Shown piece by piece: positions 8,780-19,172 of a stretch of DNA of 64,000 nt. The position numbers were made by a program, and so were the translations under genes. The notes below the pieces were generated by a model that had not been told where the DNA came from, did no database searches, and was given only the letters and a program-made list of their open reading frames with translations. The DNA comes from Pseudonocardiales bacterium (GTDB taxonomy: Bacteria; Actinomycetota; Actinomycetes; Mycobacteriales; Pseudonocardiaceae): NCBI GenBank assembly GCA_019244165.1, contig JAFATA010000040.1:1-64000 (forward strand), read 5' to 3'. How positions within the stretch are numbered: the stretch's first letter is position 1; each line of letters begins with the position of its first letter.

Positions 8780-9851
8780 GGCGGGCAAGCTGTGGTCCGC
8801 ACCGTGGCAGGCCGCCATACGCGCCGTGCCACGCCATGAACTCGTCCCTGTGCACTACCAACGAGAGCGCGGCACAGACCGCTGGATCAGTATCGACACA
8901 GCTGGTGATCTGGAGCTGGTGTACTCGAACACGGCGCTGTTCGTGTTGCCCGACGGATTGTCTTCGAGCAGCATGCCGGCGTTGATGACCCGCATGCTGG
9001 AGGTTCTCGATATCCACGACGGGCACAAGGTGCTGGAAATCGGCGCCGGCACCGGATACAACGCGGCCTTGCTGTCACACCGGCTCGGCGATCGGCAGGT
9101 GTTCGCGGTAGACCTCGAGCCCACGTTGATCGACGTGGCGCGGGAGCGCCTCGCCAAGATCGGCTACCATCCCACCCTGGTCGCAACGGACGGGGTGAAC
9201 GGCCTTCCGGACCACGCCCCCTATGACCGGATCATCGCCACCTGCGCTGTCCCCGCCGTGCCCTGGTCGTGGGTCGAGCAGACCCGGGTAGGAGGCTTGA
9301 TCCTGGCCGACGTCACCCCGGCTCAGCAGGCTGGGAACCTCGTGCTGCTGCGCCGGACCCGGGATGGCGCCGAGGGGCGTTTCGAGAGCACCTACGGCTG
9401 TTTCATGGCCATGCGCGGAGTCGGCGAGACCTACGGGTCGTCACGGCCAGGCCCGACCCGGGACCGCGGCAGAGCCCGCTCTCGTGACAGCACCCTCGAC
9501 GCTACCCGGCCCTGGGAACATCCCGTGCTGTGGTTTCTCGCGCACTTCCAGCTACCCGCCGGCATCTCCTTCGGGCTGTGCGGCCAGGACACCAGCAGGC
9601 CACCCACCACCACGTTCCTGTCCGCGGCCGACGGCTCCTGGTGCGAGATCGACGCACCACTCCCCGACGGCACGAGCCGGGTCTGGGAAGCCGGACCCCA
9701 CCACCTGTGGCGCACCATCGAAGACGCCCACGCCACCTGGCTCACGAGAGGCCGACCCGGGTGGGGACGCTTCGGGCTCACCGTGCGACCGGCACAGCAG
9801 TGGGTGTGGCTGGACTCCCCAGACAGTGACACCCGGTGGGCTCTGGCCTAG
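8730..9851 (+). CDS. tgmC: ATP-grasp peptide maturase system methyltransferase (TgmC-like)
   Basis: A 373-aa protein of the protein-L-isoaspartate O-methyltransferase-like family that accompanies graspetide maturases. It has the SAM motif VLEIGAGTGYNAALLSHRLG, then VFAVDLEPTLIDVARERL, and a PIMT-like segment (YDRIIATCAVPAVPWSWV). The C-terminal 130 residues (ILADVTP onward) are the system-specific extension, ending VWLDSPDSDTRWALA. The GTG at 8730 was chosen because GGGAGGG precedes it and the N-terminus (WTVHAARLADELTEAGKLWS) aligns with the second copy at 25990-27156. Its partner ATP-grasp gene is truncated and no precursor peptide is present here, so the enzyme is probably orphaned. Confidence 0.8.
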   Translation: MADWTVHAARLADELTEAGKLWSAPWQAAIRAVPRHELVPVHYQRERGTDRWISIDTAGDLELVYSNTALFVLPDGLSSSSMPALMTRMLEVLDIHDGHKVLEIGAGTGYNAALLSHRLGDRQVFAVDLEPTLIDVARERLAKIGYHPTLVATDGVNGLPDHAPYDRIIATCAVPAVPWSWVEQTRVGGLILADVTPAQQAGNLVLLRRTRDGAEGRFESTYGCFMAMRGVGETYGSSRPGPTRDRGRARSRDSTLDATRPWEHPVLWFLAHFQLPAGISFGLCGQDTSRPPTTTFLSAADGSWCEIDAPLPDGTSRVWEAGPHHLWRTIEDAHATWLTRGRPGWGRFGLTVRPAQQWVWLDSPDSDTRWALA

Positions 9852-9871
9852 CGCCCTCGGCACGTCCGCAC

Positions 9872-10480
9872 CTACGTGACCCGGGCAGGGGCTGCGGTGT
9901 CGAGTTCGATGTGGATGGCGGTGGGGAGGGACTGGAGGCCGAGGCTGGCGCGGGCCGGGCCGAGGACCTGGGTGTTGAGGTTGTGGTACACGTCACGGAG
10001 GTCGGCGCTGTTCTCCAGCCACAGGTTCAGGCGCAGGACGGGGGTGTCGGTAGTGCCGGCCATCCGGGCTCGGGCGCGGTCGACGCCGTGGATGGTCTCG
10101 GCATCGGAGCGTAGCGCGTCGGTGATCGCCGAGGCGCTGATCTCGAGTCTGGAGTCCGGGTGGGGGTCGAGCAGCAGGTTGGGCCGGCGTTCGGGCTTGG
10201 TTGCCCGCACGGCCCAGACCAGCCCGAGGACGAGCAGAAGCAGTCCCGCGGCGCTGGCGACCGGCCGGGCAAGGCCCTGGTGGGCGCGTAAGGCATCCAA
10301 GGCGAGGGGGTCGAGCACTGGGCGGGTGGTGCCCTGGGCGCCGAGCAGGCCAACGCCGGCCCCCAGGGCGGTGGCCCCAGCGGCCAGGACCATCAGCCCG
10401 AGGAGTCCGATCAGGCTGCGTTGGGCGCCAGCGGCGCGGGCGGCGGCCTTGCGGGTGGCGCGGGTGGCTGCGGTGCTCAT
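9872..10480 (-). CDS. amaP: AmaP-like alkaline shock membrane anchor protein
   Basis: A 202-aa protein with two membrane helices: LIGLLGLMVLAAGATALGAG near residues 23-45, and a second of about 20 residues (AGLLLLVLGLVWAVRA) near 78-93. It then has a soluble domain with an alternating-strand pattern like the Asp23 anchor family. In Firmicutes AmaP tethers Asp23 to the membrane. Last gene of the leftward Asp23 operon; its start overlaps the DUF6286 stop by 4 nt. Start ATG 10480. Confidence 0.65.
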   Translation of the reverse strand: MSTAATRATRKAAARAAGAQRSLIGLLGLMVLAAGATALGAGVGLLGAQGTTRPVLDPLALDALRAHQGLARPVASAAGLLLLVLGLVWAVRATKPERRPNLLLDPHPDSRLEISASAITDALRSDAETIHGVDRARARMAGTTDTPVLRLNLWLENSADLRDVYHNLNTQVLGPARASLGLQSLPTAIHIELDTAAPARVT

Positions 10481-11010
10481 GCTGGTTTGTCGCTGGGGGT
10501 CACGGTGACCGACACCCGGGGGGTGTGGGTCAGTGGCAGCCCCGATAGCAGGGTATGCACGGTGGTGGTGATGTCCGTCGTGGCGGCGTCGATGGGTTGG
10601 CGGCTGGTGGCTCGCACGGTGACCTTACGGGGGGTAGCGGTGACGGAGGCGGACGCCACGTGGTCTAGCTGCTGGACTTGGTGGCCGACCAGCCGGGCCA
10701 GCGACCGCGGGGAGGTGGTGAGGGTGATCTCGGGTGCGGGATTGACCAGGCGGACCTCGCGGCGACCCGATCGCAGGGCCACCAGCAGCAACAGGACGCC
10801 GACGAGGACCAGTCCGGCGGCGATGAGGCGGGCCGGGGTGGCGGTCCAGGTCCAGCTCTGCAGGGTCGCCTGCCAGAGCGGCCAGGGCAGCACCAGGGGC
10901 CCTGATCTGGGCCGGACCCAGGCCCAGGTCACCTCCAGCGCGAGGAAAAAACCCAGCGCGGCCACGGCCAGGGCCAGCAGCGGGGACAGCACGCGCAACA
11001 GGATCCTCAT
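10477..11010 (-). CDS. DUF6286 membrane protein of the Asp23 operon
   Basis: A 177-aa protein with an N-terminal membrane segment (LSPLLALAVAALGFFLALEV) and a second one (LIAAGLVLVGVLLLLVAL) near residues 63-80. The C-terminal domain has the ITLTTSPRSLARLVGHQVQ pattern and VTVRATSRQPIDAATTDI. This composition is typical of DUF6286 proteins, found in actinobacterial Asp23/Gls24 clusters. No biochemical role is known. It sits between an Asp23 gene (24 nt upstream) and amaP (4 nt overlap), so it probably works in the same envelope-stress complex. Confidence 0.65.
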   Translation of the reverse strand: MRILLRVLSPLLALAVAALGFFLALEVTWAWVRPRSGPLVLPWPLWQATLQSWTWTATPARLIAAGLVLVGVLLLLVALRSGRREVRLVNPAPEITLTTSPRSLARLVGHQVQQLDHVASASVTATPRKVTVRATSRQPIDAATTDITTTVHTLLSGLPLTHTPRVSVTVTPSDKPA

Positions 11011-11034
11011 CGACGCCCTCCCGGGTTGCCGCCG

Positions 11035-11421
11035 TTAGCGCAGGCCGGGGCTGGGTTCGGGGAGCAGGGCGGTGACGGTCACGGCAATCGAACGGACCTG
11101 GTAGCCCGTGATACGCCGGATCTCGTCTGTGATCCTGCTGCGCAGCGCCTCCACGGTGGCGCCCACCGGGCCGGGGTAGCGCAGCGCCACCTCCAGGCGC
11201 ACGTCCACCCCCTTGGCGGTGATGGTGACCTTCGCAGTGGCTGCGGTGGGGGTGCCAACGCCGACCCCGGCCACGCTGCGCGGGACGGGCCGGGTCCCAG
11301 GGGTCAGCTCAGCGGTGCGCTCGGTGAGCTTGCGCAGCACCGACGGGTCGATCGTGAGCCGGCCCCGCTCGCCGGGGCCGGTCCCGGCGAACGGGGTTGC
11401 TGGCACAACACAAGTTTTCAT
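11035..11421 (-). CDS. Asp23/Gls24 family protein
   Basis: A 128-aa protein. The middle and end follow the Asp23 core: KVTITAKGVDVRLEVALRYP, then VEALRSRITDEIRRITGYQV, ending with the family's characteristic interaction strand SIAVTVTALLP. The N-terminal 40 residues are a variable linker. Start ATG 11421 overlaps the upstream gene by 4 nt, so it is probably translationally coupled. It is one of three Asp23-like products in this operon and the closest to the membrane-protein genes. Confidence 0.75.
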   Translation of the reverse strand: MKTCVVPATPFAGTGPGERGRLTIDPSVLRKLTERTAELTPGTRPVPRSVAGVGVGTPTAATAKVTITAKGVDVRLEVALRYPGPVGATVEALRSRITDEIRRITGYQVRSIAVTVTALLPEPSPGLR

Positions 11422-11777
11422 GACGCCAGCGTCGGCGGGGTCGGAACACCGGTGATCACGTCATTGACGGTCACCTCGACCGGTCGCGATCCAGTGACCG
11501 CGGTGATCACGTCACGCAGCTCGGCGGCCAGCTGCGGCAACGGGGTTCCCAGCCGGGCCACCACCGAGACCTCCACCGGGCCGGGTGCCTCCCCGATGCG
11601 CACCCCCAGCACCCGGCGGCCGGGCAGGTAGGAGGCGATGGCCCCGAACGGGCCACCATCCAGGTCCGCCACCGCGGGGTGCGCCCGCACGGCCGCGGCG
11701 ACGGCTTGGGCGAGCTGACCGGGGTCAGCCCGCTGCGACCGGCGGGGCGCGGGTGCGGTCGGGGACGGTGCACTCAT
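11418..11777 (-). CDS. Small Asp23-like protein
   Basis: A 119-aa protein with a disordered, Pro/Ala/Arg-rich N-terminus (first 20 residues), then a compact domain. It has an amphipathic helix (LAQAVAAAVRAHPAVADLDG), a strand-turn-strand (VEVSVVARLGTPLPQLAAEL) and a C-terminal ITAVTGSRPVEVTVNDVITG that resembles the last strand and helix of Asp23. The fit is weaker than for its two neighbours and rests partly on position. It overlaps the downstream gene by 4 nt and is 30 nt after the upstream Asp23 gene. Confidence 0.55.
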   Translation of the reverse strand: MSAPSPTAPAPRRSQRADPGQLAQAVAAAVRAHPAVADLDGGPFGAIASYLPGRRVLGVRIGEAPGPVEVSVVARLGTPLPQLAAELRDVITAVTGSRPVEVTVNDVITGVPTPPTLAS

Positions 11778-11807
11778 GGATTGGACCCTCCTGCTGTCAC
11801 GGGTAGC

Positions 11808-12284
11808 TCACTCCACGCGAGTCGTCTGGTCCTCGTCGGTAACGATGTGGATGTCGTTGACCGCGATGTTGACCTCGACGACCTCCAGGCCGGTCATCTG
11901 CTCGACGGCGCCGATGACGTTGCGCCGCACCGCCTTCGCGAGCTCCACGATGGACGCGCCGTACTCGACGATGAGGTCCAGGTCGACTGCGGCCTGTTTC
12001 TCCCCGACCTCCACGGTCACCCCCGCGGTATGCGCAGCACCGGTGCTCCCCGGGATACGCTCGCGGATCTGACCGAAGGTGCGCGACAACCCCCCGCCCA
12101 GCGCGTACACCCCGTTGATCTCCCGGGCGGACATCCCGACGATCTTTTGTACCACCGAGGACGCGATGGTGGTCTTGCCCTGCGAGGTGTCCTCGGCCAA
12201 CCGGGGAGGGGCCGTTTCATCACCGCCGGGCCGGACGAGAGCCGGCGCCGACAACGCCGATGACGTGGTGGTGTTACTGGTCAC
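11808..12284 (-). CDS. Asp23/Gls24 family envelope stress response protein
   Basis: The best Asp23 match of the cluster (158 aa): KTTIASSVVQKIVGMSAREI, then GVYALGGGLSRTF, VTVEVGEKQAAVDLDLIVEY, and AVRRNVIGAVEQMTGLEVVE followed by VNIAVNDIHI. Start chosen at GTG 12284, where AAGGAGA lies 6 nt upstream; the longer frame (to 12323) adds only a Lys/Arg-rich lead. First gene of the leftward cluster after the csbD gene. Asp23 proteins coat the inner membrane surface and respond to alkaline or envelope stress in Firmicutes; the actinobacterial role is inferred. Confidence 0.85.
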   Translation of the reverse strand: MTSNTTTSSALSAPALVRPGGDETAPPRLAEDTSQGKTTIASSVVQKIVGMSAREINGVYALGGGLSRTFGQIRERIPGSTGAAHTAGVTVEVGEKQAAVDLDLIVEYGASIVELAKAVRRNVIGAVEQMTGLEVVEVNIAVNDIHIVTDEDQTTRVE

Positions 12285-12366
12285 AGCGCTCTCCTTGTTC
12301 TTTCTGCATGGGTATAAGACCAACCGGCGCGGTATGCCAGCATCGCGACTCCCCCGCCGGAATCAT

Positions 12367-12396
12367 TTGACCAGCAATCAGTTGACCAGCAATCAG
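12367..12396. repeat. 15-nt tandem repeat between csbD and asp23
   Basis: TTGACCAGCAATCAG occurs twice head to tail (12367-12381, 12382-12396), followed by a partial third unit (TTGATCAAC). It lies in the 128-nt gap after csbD and before the Asp23 start, where the leftward operon's control region would be. It could hold an operator or just be replication slippage. Confidence 0.5.
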
Positions 12397-12412
12397 TTGA
12401 TCAACTTTGCGC

Positions 12413-12763
12413 TCAGTCCTTGAAGATGTCTTTGGCCGCGTCTTTGACTTCCTCGCCGGCCTGCTTGAGATTGGCCTTGCCTTGGTCGACCTTGCCCTCG
12501 GCTTCCAGCCCCTCATCGCCGGTGGCCTTGCCGGTGGCCTCCTTACCCTTGCCCGTCAGCTCCTCGGCCTTGTTCGAGATCTTGCTGAAGATGTCTTTGG
12601 CCGCGTCTTTAACCTTCTCGCCGGCCTGCTTGAGATTGGCCTTGCCTTGGTCGACCTTGCCCTCGGCTTCCAGCCCCTCATCGCCGGTGGCCTTGCCGGT
12701 GGCCTCCTTACCCTTGCCCATCAGCTCCTCGACCTTGTTCGAGATCTTGTCTCCTATACCCAT
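12413..12763 (-). CDS. CsbD family stress protein, two tandem CsbD units
   Basis: A 116-aa, highly charged, Lys/Glu-rich protein made of two nearly identical 55-residue units (SNKVEELMGKGKEATGKATG, then DEGLEAEGKVDQGKANLKQA). At the DNA level the second copy repeats with a 165-nt period and few differences, which points to a recent tandem duplication. Typical CsbD proteins have one such unit (60-70 aa). In Bacillus CsbD is a sigma-B-dependent general-stress protein of unknown mechanism. Start ATG 12763; oriented with the Asp23 operon and probably transcribed with it. Confidence 0.85.
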   Translation of the reverse strand: MGIGDKISNKVEELMGKGKEATGKATGDEGLEAEGKVDQGKANLKQAGEKVKDAAKDIFSKISNKAEELTGKGKEATGKATGDEGLEAEGKVDQGKANLKQAGEEVKDAAKDIFKD

Positions 12764-13033
12764 GTCTCGATGTCCTTTCTCGCGATGGACTGGCCATCCC
12801 TGCGGCCGCTCGATGATTTAGGAGCCCAGCACCCCGGAGAACTCACGCACCCAATCGAGTGATCTCTGGCCACCGCCAGCTCAGCCGGCGCTGGCGCGGC
12901 GGCGTGGGGAGCGGGGACCGCACCGTTTGCGGCTGTGCCCGGATAGCACAATCCTGATCCGGACCGGGGCGTCGTGTGACACCCCACCGGGAAGGGAGCC
13001 GCCGATGCCGACCACGGCGCAGCGCCACCGACC

Positions 13034-13642
13034 GTGACCGGCGCCGGAACCGGACCCGGTACCACCACCCTCACCACCCCCGCCGCCGCGCCCCTCTCGG
13101 CTGCACAGTGTGATGACCTGACCTTGGTGGTGCGGGCACAGGAAGGCGACACCCGTGCCTTTGAGGTGCTGGTGCGCCGCTACCAACGCCAGCTCTACCG
13201 GCTGGCGGTACGGATGCTGGGTAACAGCAGCGACGCCGATGACGCCGTACAAGACGCGTTCGTCGCGGCCTGGCGGCAGCTCAGCGGGTTCCGCGGGGAC
13301 GCCGCGTTCTCGTCGTGGATGTATCGCATCGTCACCAACCGCTGCCTCAAAATCCTGCGCACCCGCCGCCCCGCCCTACCGCTAGACGACGTGGGCGACC
13401 AACCCACCCCAGACCACGACTGCCCCGAACACCGCGCCGAGGCTCATGACCGCGCTGCCGCGCTCAACCGCGCCCTGCAGGATCTACCAGCCGACCAGCG
13501 GGTGTGTTGGATATTGCGAGACTTGCACGGGTTGAGTTACGACGACATCGCGGTCATCGTGAGTGCGAGCCCGGATTCGGTGCGGGGTCGCCTCTACCGG
13601 GCCAGGCGCACCCTGGCGGAGGTGATGACGCCGTGGCGGTGA
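13034..13642 (+). CDS. ECF sigma factor (sigma-70 family)
   Basis: A 202-aa protein. Region 2: [20 protein letters not shown], then [17 protein letters not shown], then [18 protein letters not shown]. Region 4 at the C-terminus: [18 protein letters not shown], then [19 protein letters not shown] and the RLYRARRTL helix. Standard ECF length. The start GTG (13034) has an extended Thr-rich lead of about 20 residues. It is divergent to the Asp23/csbD block (270 nt) and its stop overlaps the next gene by 4 nt, the usual layout of a sigma factor and its anti-sigma factor, so it could drive the stress operon. Confidence 0.85.
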   Translation: MTGAGTGPGTTTLTTPAAAPLSAAQCDDLTLVVRAQEGDTRAFEVLVRRYQRQLYRLAVRMLGNSSDADDAVQDAFVAAWRQLSGFRGDAAFSSWMYRIVTNRCLKILRTRRPALPLDDVGDQPTPDHDCPEHRAEAHDRAAALNRALQDLPADQRVCWILRDLHGLSYDDIAVIVSASPDSVRGRLYRARRTLAEVMTPWR

Positions 13643-14082
13643 ACGACACCCACCCCCAGCAGACCATTGCCCTGCTGGCCTGCGGCCGCCACGCGGCCCG
13701 GGTGTGGGACCGGGCCGCCACCGGGCGGCGCAGCGCCCACGACCGCGCTCACGACCGTGCCCACGACCAGGATTGCCCACACTGCCAGTCCGTCGCCGCC
13801 GACCAGCGACTGCTCGCCGCCGCGATCACCGCGCTGGCCGAGGAAACCCTGGAACCTCCCCCGTCGCTGGTGGGGCAGGTGATGAGCGCGGTCCTCGCCG
13901 AGCTGCGACCCGCGCAGTACCTGCCGCTACCCACCCAGCGTGGCCAAGCCCGCATCGACCGCGTCGCCGCCGCCAGGGTGCTCCGCCACGCCGTGGACCA
14001 GTCAAGGTCATCGGCAACTACCATGGTTGCCGGGCGCCACCAGCGCAGACGACCCCCGTGGCGCAACGGGAGGTGCTTGGGC
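13639..14082 (+). pseudogene. Truncated Asp23/anti-sigma-like gene, read through into dehydrogenase
   Basis: A GTG at 13639 overlaps the sigma stop (GTGA). The first 110 residues ([20 protein letters not shown], then a HAHD-rich stretch, [20 protein letters not shown]) resemble the Cys-His, anti-sigma-like N-terminus of Asp23 proteins coded behind such sigma factors. A start of an Asp23 core ([13 protein letters not shown]) follows near residue 118, but the family sequence then stops. No stop codon follows: the frame runs through a basic linker ([12 protein letters not shown]) straight into the dehydrogenase at 14083. Either it is a degraded 3' end or a real 474-residue fusion. Confidence 0.5.
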
Positions 14083-15063
14083 ATGGCGACGGTTGCGGTC
14101 AACCTGACCCGGCCGGAGGAGGAACTGGGTGGGATTCCCGCCCAGCTCCGCGCAGCCGGGCTGAAGGTGCGGTGTGGATCGGGGCGGCGATCCACACCGG
14201 TGGCGGAGGTGATTGAGAGCCTGCGGGGCTGCGCTGCGGCCATCGCCGGCCAGGAGCCCTACAGCGCCGAGGTGTTCGACGCCTGCCCCGAGCTGAGGCT
14301 CGTGGTGCGCTTCGGAGTGGGTTTCGACACCGTGGACGTCGGCGCGGCCACCGAGCGCGGTGTCCTGGTCGCGAACACTCCGGGCACCACCGACGGGGGT
14401 GTCGCCGACCACACGATCGGGTTGATGATCGACCTGGCGCACGGGATCTCGCGCCATGACCGAGCCATGCGGCGCGGGCAGTGGCAAGGGCAGCGCGGCG
14501 TGGACGTCTGGCAAGCGACGCTGGGCATCGTCGGGCTCGGCCGCATCGGGCGGGCCGTCGCCCGGCGAGCGCGGGGCTTCAAGATGCGGGTGATCGCCCA
14601 CGAGCCGTACCCCGTCATGGAGTTCGTACAAGAACACCAGATCGAGCTGATGTCGCTGGATGACGTGTTGCGCCAGAGCGACTTCGTGACCCTGCACCTG
14701 CCGGCGATGCCCGAGACCGAGCGGGTCATCGATGCGGCGAAGCTGGCCCTGATGAAACCCACCGCTTTCCTGGTCAACGCCGGTCGCGGCAATCTGGTCG
14801 ACGAGGACGCCCTGTACTCGGCGGTGAAGTCCGGCGAGATCGGCGGTGCCGGCATCGACACCTGGACCACCGAGCCGATGACCGATCCGCGCTGGGCCGA
14901 GCTGGACAACGTCGTGCTCAGCCCGCACAGCGCAGCGAACACCCAAGGCGTCTGGACGGCCAGCGCGGCGCTGGCGGTGCAGATCGTGCTGCAGGTCCTG
15001 CGCGGTGAGCGGCCAGCGCAGCTGCTCAACCCGGAAGTGTGGGACAGGCAGCGGCAGGCCTAG
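14083..15063 (+). CDS. NAD-dependent D-isomer 2-hydroxyacid dehydrogenase (C-terminal binding protein type)
   Basis: A 326-aa protein complete from ATG 14083 (GGGAGG 9 nt upstream). Rossmann NAD-binding motif [20 protein letters not shown] near residue 147; catalytic Arg in [14 protein letters not shown], Glu in the following DTWTTEPM segment, and His in [10 protein letters not shown]. This matches the phosphoglycerate/hydroxyacid dehydrogenase fold without a C-terminal ACT domain, so a serine pathway role is not proven. It is in frame with the truncated Asp23-like gene upstream; ribosome binding at GGGAGG allows it to be made on its own. The substrate cannot be told from sequence. Confidence 0.8.
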   Translation: MATVAVNLTRPEEELGGIPAQLRAAGLKVRCGSGRRSTPVAEVIESLRGCAAAIAGQEPYSAEVFDACPELRLVVRFGVGFDTVDVGAATERGVLVANTPGTTDGGVADHTIGLMIDLAHGISRHDRAMRRGQWQGQRGVDVWQATLGIVGLGRIGRAVARRARGFKMRVIAHEPYPVMEFVQEHQIELMSLDDVLRQSDFVTLHLPAMPETERVIDAAKLALMKPTAFLVNAGRGNLVDEDALYSAVKSGEIGGAGIDTWTTEPMTDPRWAELDNVVLSPHSAANTQGVWTASAALAVQIVLQVLRGERPAQLLNPEVWDRQRQA

Positions 15064-15153
15064 AGCCGCATCTCCGATGCTGGGCGCGGCCGGTTGCCCG
15101 CACCTTTTGCGGACCTGCTCCCGATGGCGCTACGGTCGGGAACATTACTTGAC

Positions 15154-15250
15154 CACGCGGGAGCTCGCGCCGAAGCGGGCTGAGAGGACAGTTGGGCACC
15201 GCCCGGGGCTGTCGACCGCAGAACCTGTCCGGGTAATGCCGGCGTAGGGA
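15154..15250 (+). promoter_or_regulatory. TPP (THI-box) riboswitch
   Basis: The segment has the hallmarks of a thiamine-pyrophosphate riboswitch: a helix-forming CACGCGGGAGCTCGCG, CTGAGAGGACAG with the conserved CUGAGA, ACCGCAGAACCTGTCC, and GGGTAATGCCGGCGTAGGGA, the near-invariant 3' box. It ends 8 nt before the thiC ATG. In actinobacteria such an element usually blocks the ribosome site at high TPP. Confidence 0.92.
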
Positions 15251-15255
15251 GCTGA

Positions 15256-17774
<2,519 letters not shown>

Positions 17775-17821
17775 TCGATCTCTAGGCATCCGGACGGGTG
17801 AGCTGCTATGAATAGGGTGTG

Positions 17822-18208
17822 ATGGCTGCCACTCGCCACCACCGGGCGGCTGCGGCGCTGGCCGCGGTCATCGTCGCAGTGCTCCTCGTCCTCTGCGCGC
17901 GCAACGGCGGTACGAAGGCTGCATCGCTCACCCCAGTAGCCTCGGTCCAGCCGGTGTCAGAAATCACCGTGATCATCAAAAACTTCGCCTTCGACCCGGC
18001 GGACTTCACGGTCCCTCCCGGGGCCACCATCACGGTGCGCAACGACGACAACGTGATCCACACCCTCACCGCCAACAACCGGGCGTTCAACACCGGCAAC
18101 GTGACTCAGGGTCAGCCCGTCACCTTCACGGCTCCCCTGCAGCCCGGGGTGTACCCGTTCCACTGTTTACGGCACCCCTACATGACCGGTGTGCTGACCG
18201 TCTCCTAG
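17822..18208 (+). CDS. Secreted cupredoxin-type copper protein
   Basis: A 128-aa protein with an N-terminal membrane/signal segment (ALAAVIVAVLLVLCARNG). The plastocyanin-like domain has FAFDPADFTVPPGATITVRN, then the first Cu-ligand His in VIHTLTANNRAF, then YPFHCLRHPYMTGVLTV with the Cys-x3-His-x3-Met ligand set. This is a single-domain cupredoxin of the type used in electron transfer or copper buffering. It is not obviously in an operon with thiD (47 nt gap, no hairpin seen). Start ATG 17822. Confidence 0.85.
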   Translation: MAATRHHRAAAALAAVIVAVLLVLCARNGGTKAASLTPVASVQPVSEITVIIKNFAFDPADFTVPPGATITVRNDDNVIHTLTANNRAFNTGNVTQGQPVTFTAPLQPGVYPFHCLRHPYMTGVLTVS

Positions 18209-18233
18209 CCAGCGACACGAGGACGTGGGCAGC

Positions 18234-19109
18234 TTAGTAAGCGGCGATCACCTCGCCGAGCGCTTCCAGATTTGGCTGACGGGTCGTCACGCTGTCGAAG
18301 CCATACCTCTGCTGGCGGCGCCGCAGCTCGTCCACGGCGTGCTCCACGTCCTGGGCCAGCAGGGCGAAGGGGGTGTCCAGCAGCTGCGCCACGGTGAGGT
18401 GTCCGCCAGACGCTGACGCGATCTCCGCGGCCGCTTCCTCGGGGTCGCGACCGATCACCACCCACGGCAGCAACACATCGGACCGGTACGGGCGCCCATC
18501 GGCCTGGCGGCGCACCTCCTCCACTCGCTGAGCCGTCTCCGCCGCGGAGTACACGGTGAAGGTGCCCGCCGGGGTGCCCGGGACGTGGCGGAGCCCGGAG
18601 AAGCCGACGATCTGAGCGTGCCGGGCCGCGACCGACAAGGTGGGATTCGACATCGCGCCGACCAGCAAGGGCACCGGCTGCTGCACGGGCTGTGGTCGGT
18701 GGGCCGGGTCGGCCATCCGGTGACGCACCTCGAGGGCCATCTTCTCCAGTGCCCGCGCCCGCGCCTCCAGCGGCAGCCAGGGCAGCCGGGCGTCGTCGTG
18801 CTCGCGTTTCATGTGCCCCGCTCCGAGTCCGAACTCGGCCCGGCCCTGCGAGAGCACATCGAGGGTGGCGACCTCCCGGGCCAGCAACGCCGGGTTCCAG
18901 AAACCGGTGTTCAGCACGTACGTGCGCAGCCGGAGCCGTTCGCTGATCATGCCTGCGGCGCTCAGCGCGGCGAAGGGGGCCAGGCCGCCGAGGTGGTCGG
19001 GAACGGCGAGGACGTCGTAACCGAGCGCATCGGCGCGGCGCACCAAGCGCGTGAAGTCCTGCTGGGACGACACGGCCCGCACGTTGATCGCGAACTGGAC
19101 CCTTGCCAT
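18234..19109 (-). CDS. LLM class flavin/F420-dependent oxidoreductase
   Basis: A 291-aa luciferase-like monooxygenase fold protein: FAINVRAVSSQQDFTRLVRR, then ADALGYDVLAVPDHLGGLAP, then TYVLNTGFWNPALLAREVAT, LDVLSQGRAEFGLGAGHMKR, PLLVGAMSNPTLSVAARHA. The GAGH-type segment and the NTGFWNPALLAREVATLD pattern are typical of F420-dependent LLM members in actinobacteria. The substrate is unknown. Start ATG 19109; it ends 25 nt after the convergent cupredoxin gene. Next gene upstream is 63 nt away. Confidence 0.8.
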   Translation of the reverse strand: MARVQFAINVRAVSSQQDFTRLVRRADALGYDVLAVPDHLGGLAPFAALSAAGMISERLRLRTYVLNTGFWNPALLAREVATLDVLSQGRAEFGLGAGHMKREHDDARLPWLPLEARARALEKMALEVRHRMADPAHRPQPVQQPVPLLVGAMSNPTLSVAARHAQIVGFSGLRHVPGTPAGTFTVYSAAETAQRVEEVRRQADGRPYRSDVLLPWVVIGRDPEEAAAEIASASGGHLTVAQLLDTPFALLAQDVEHAVDELRRRQQRYGFDSVTTRQPNLEALGEVIAAY

Positions 19110-19172
19110 AACCCCGATGCTGCCTCAGTGGTCGGTGCGCCTCGTCGCCTCCCCAGCCCTGCCCTCGCCCGC

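Noticed and set aside
12367-12396. CRISPR-like repeats
   Set aside because: Only two 15-nt copies without unique spacers. The three 12-nt copies at 61954 also have no spacers, so neither is a CRISPR array.
13504-15063. 519-codon frame starting at 13504
   Set aside because: The first 45 codons lie inside the sigma factor in another frame; the real starts are the GTG at 13639 or the ATG at 14083.
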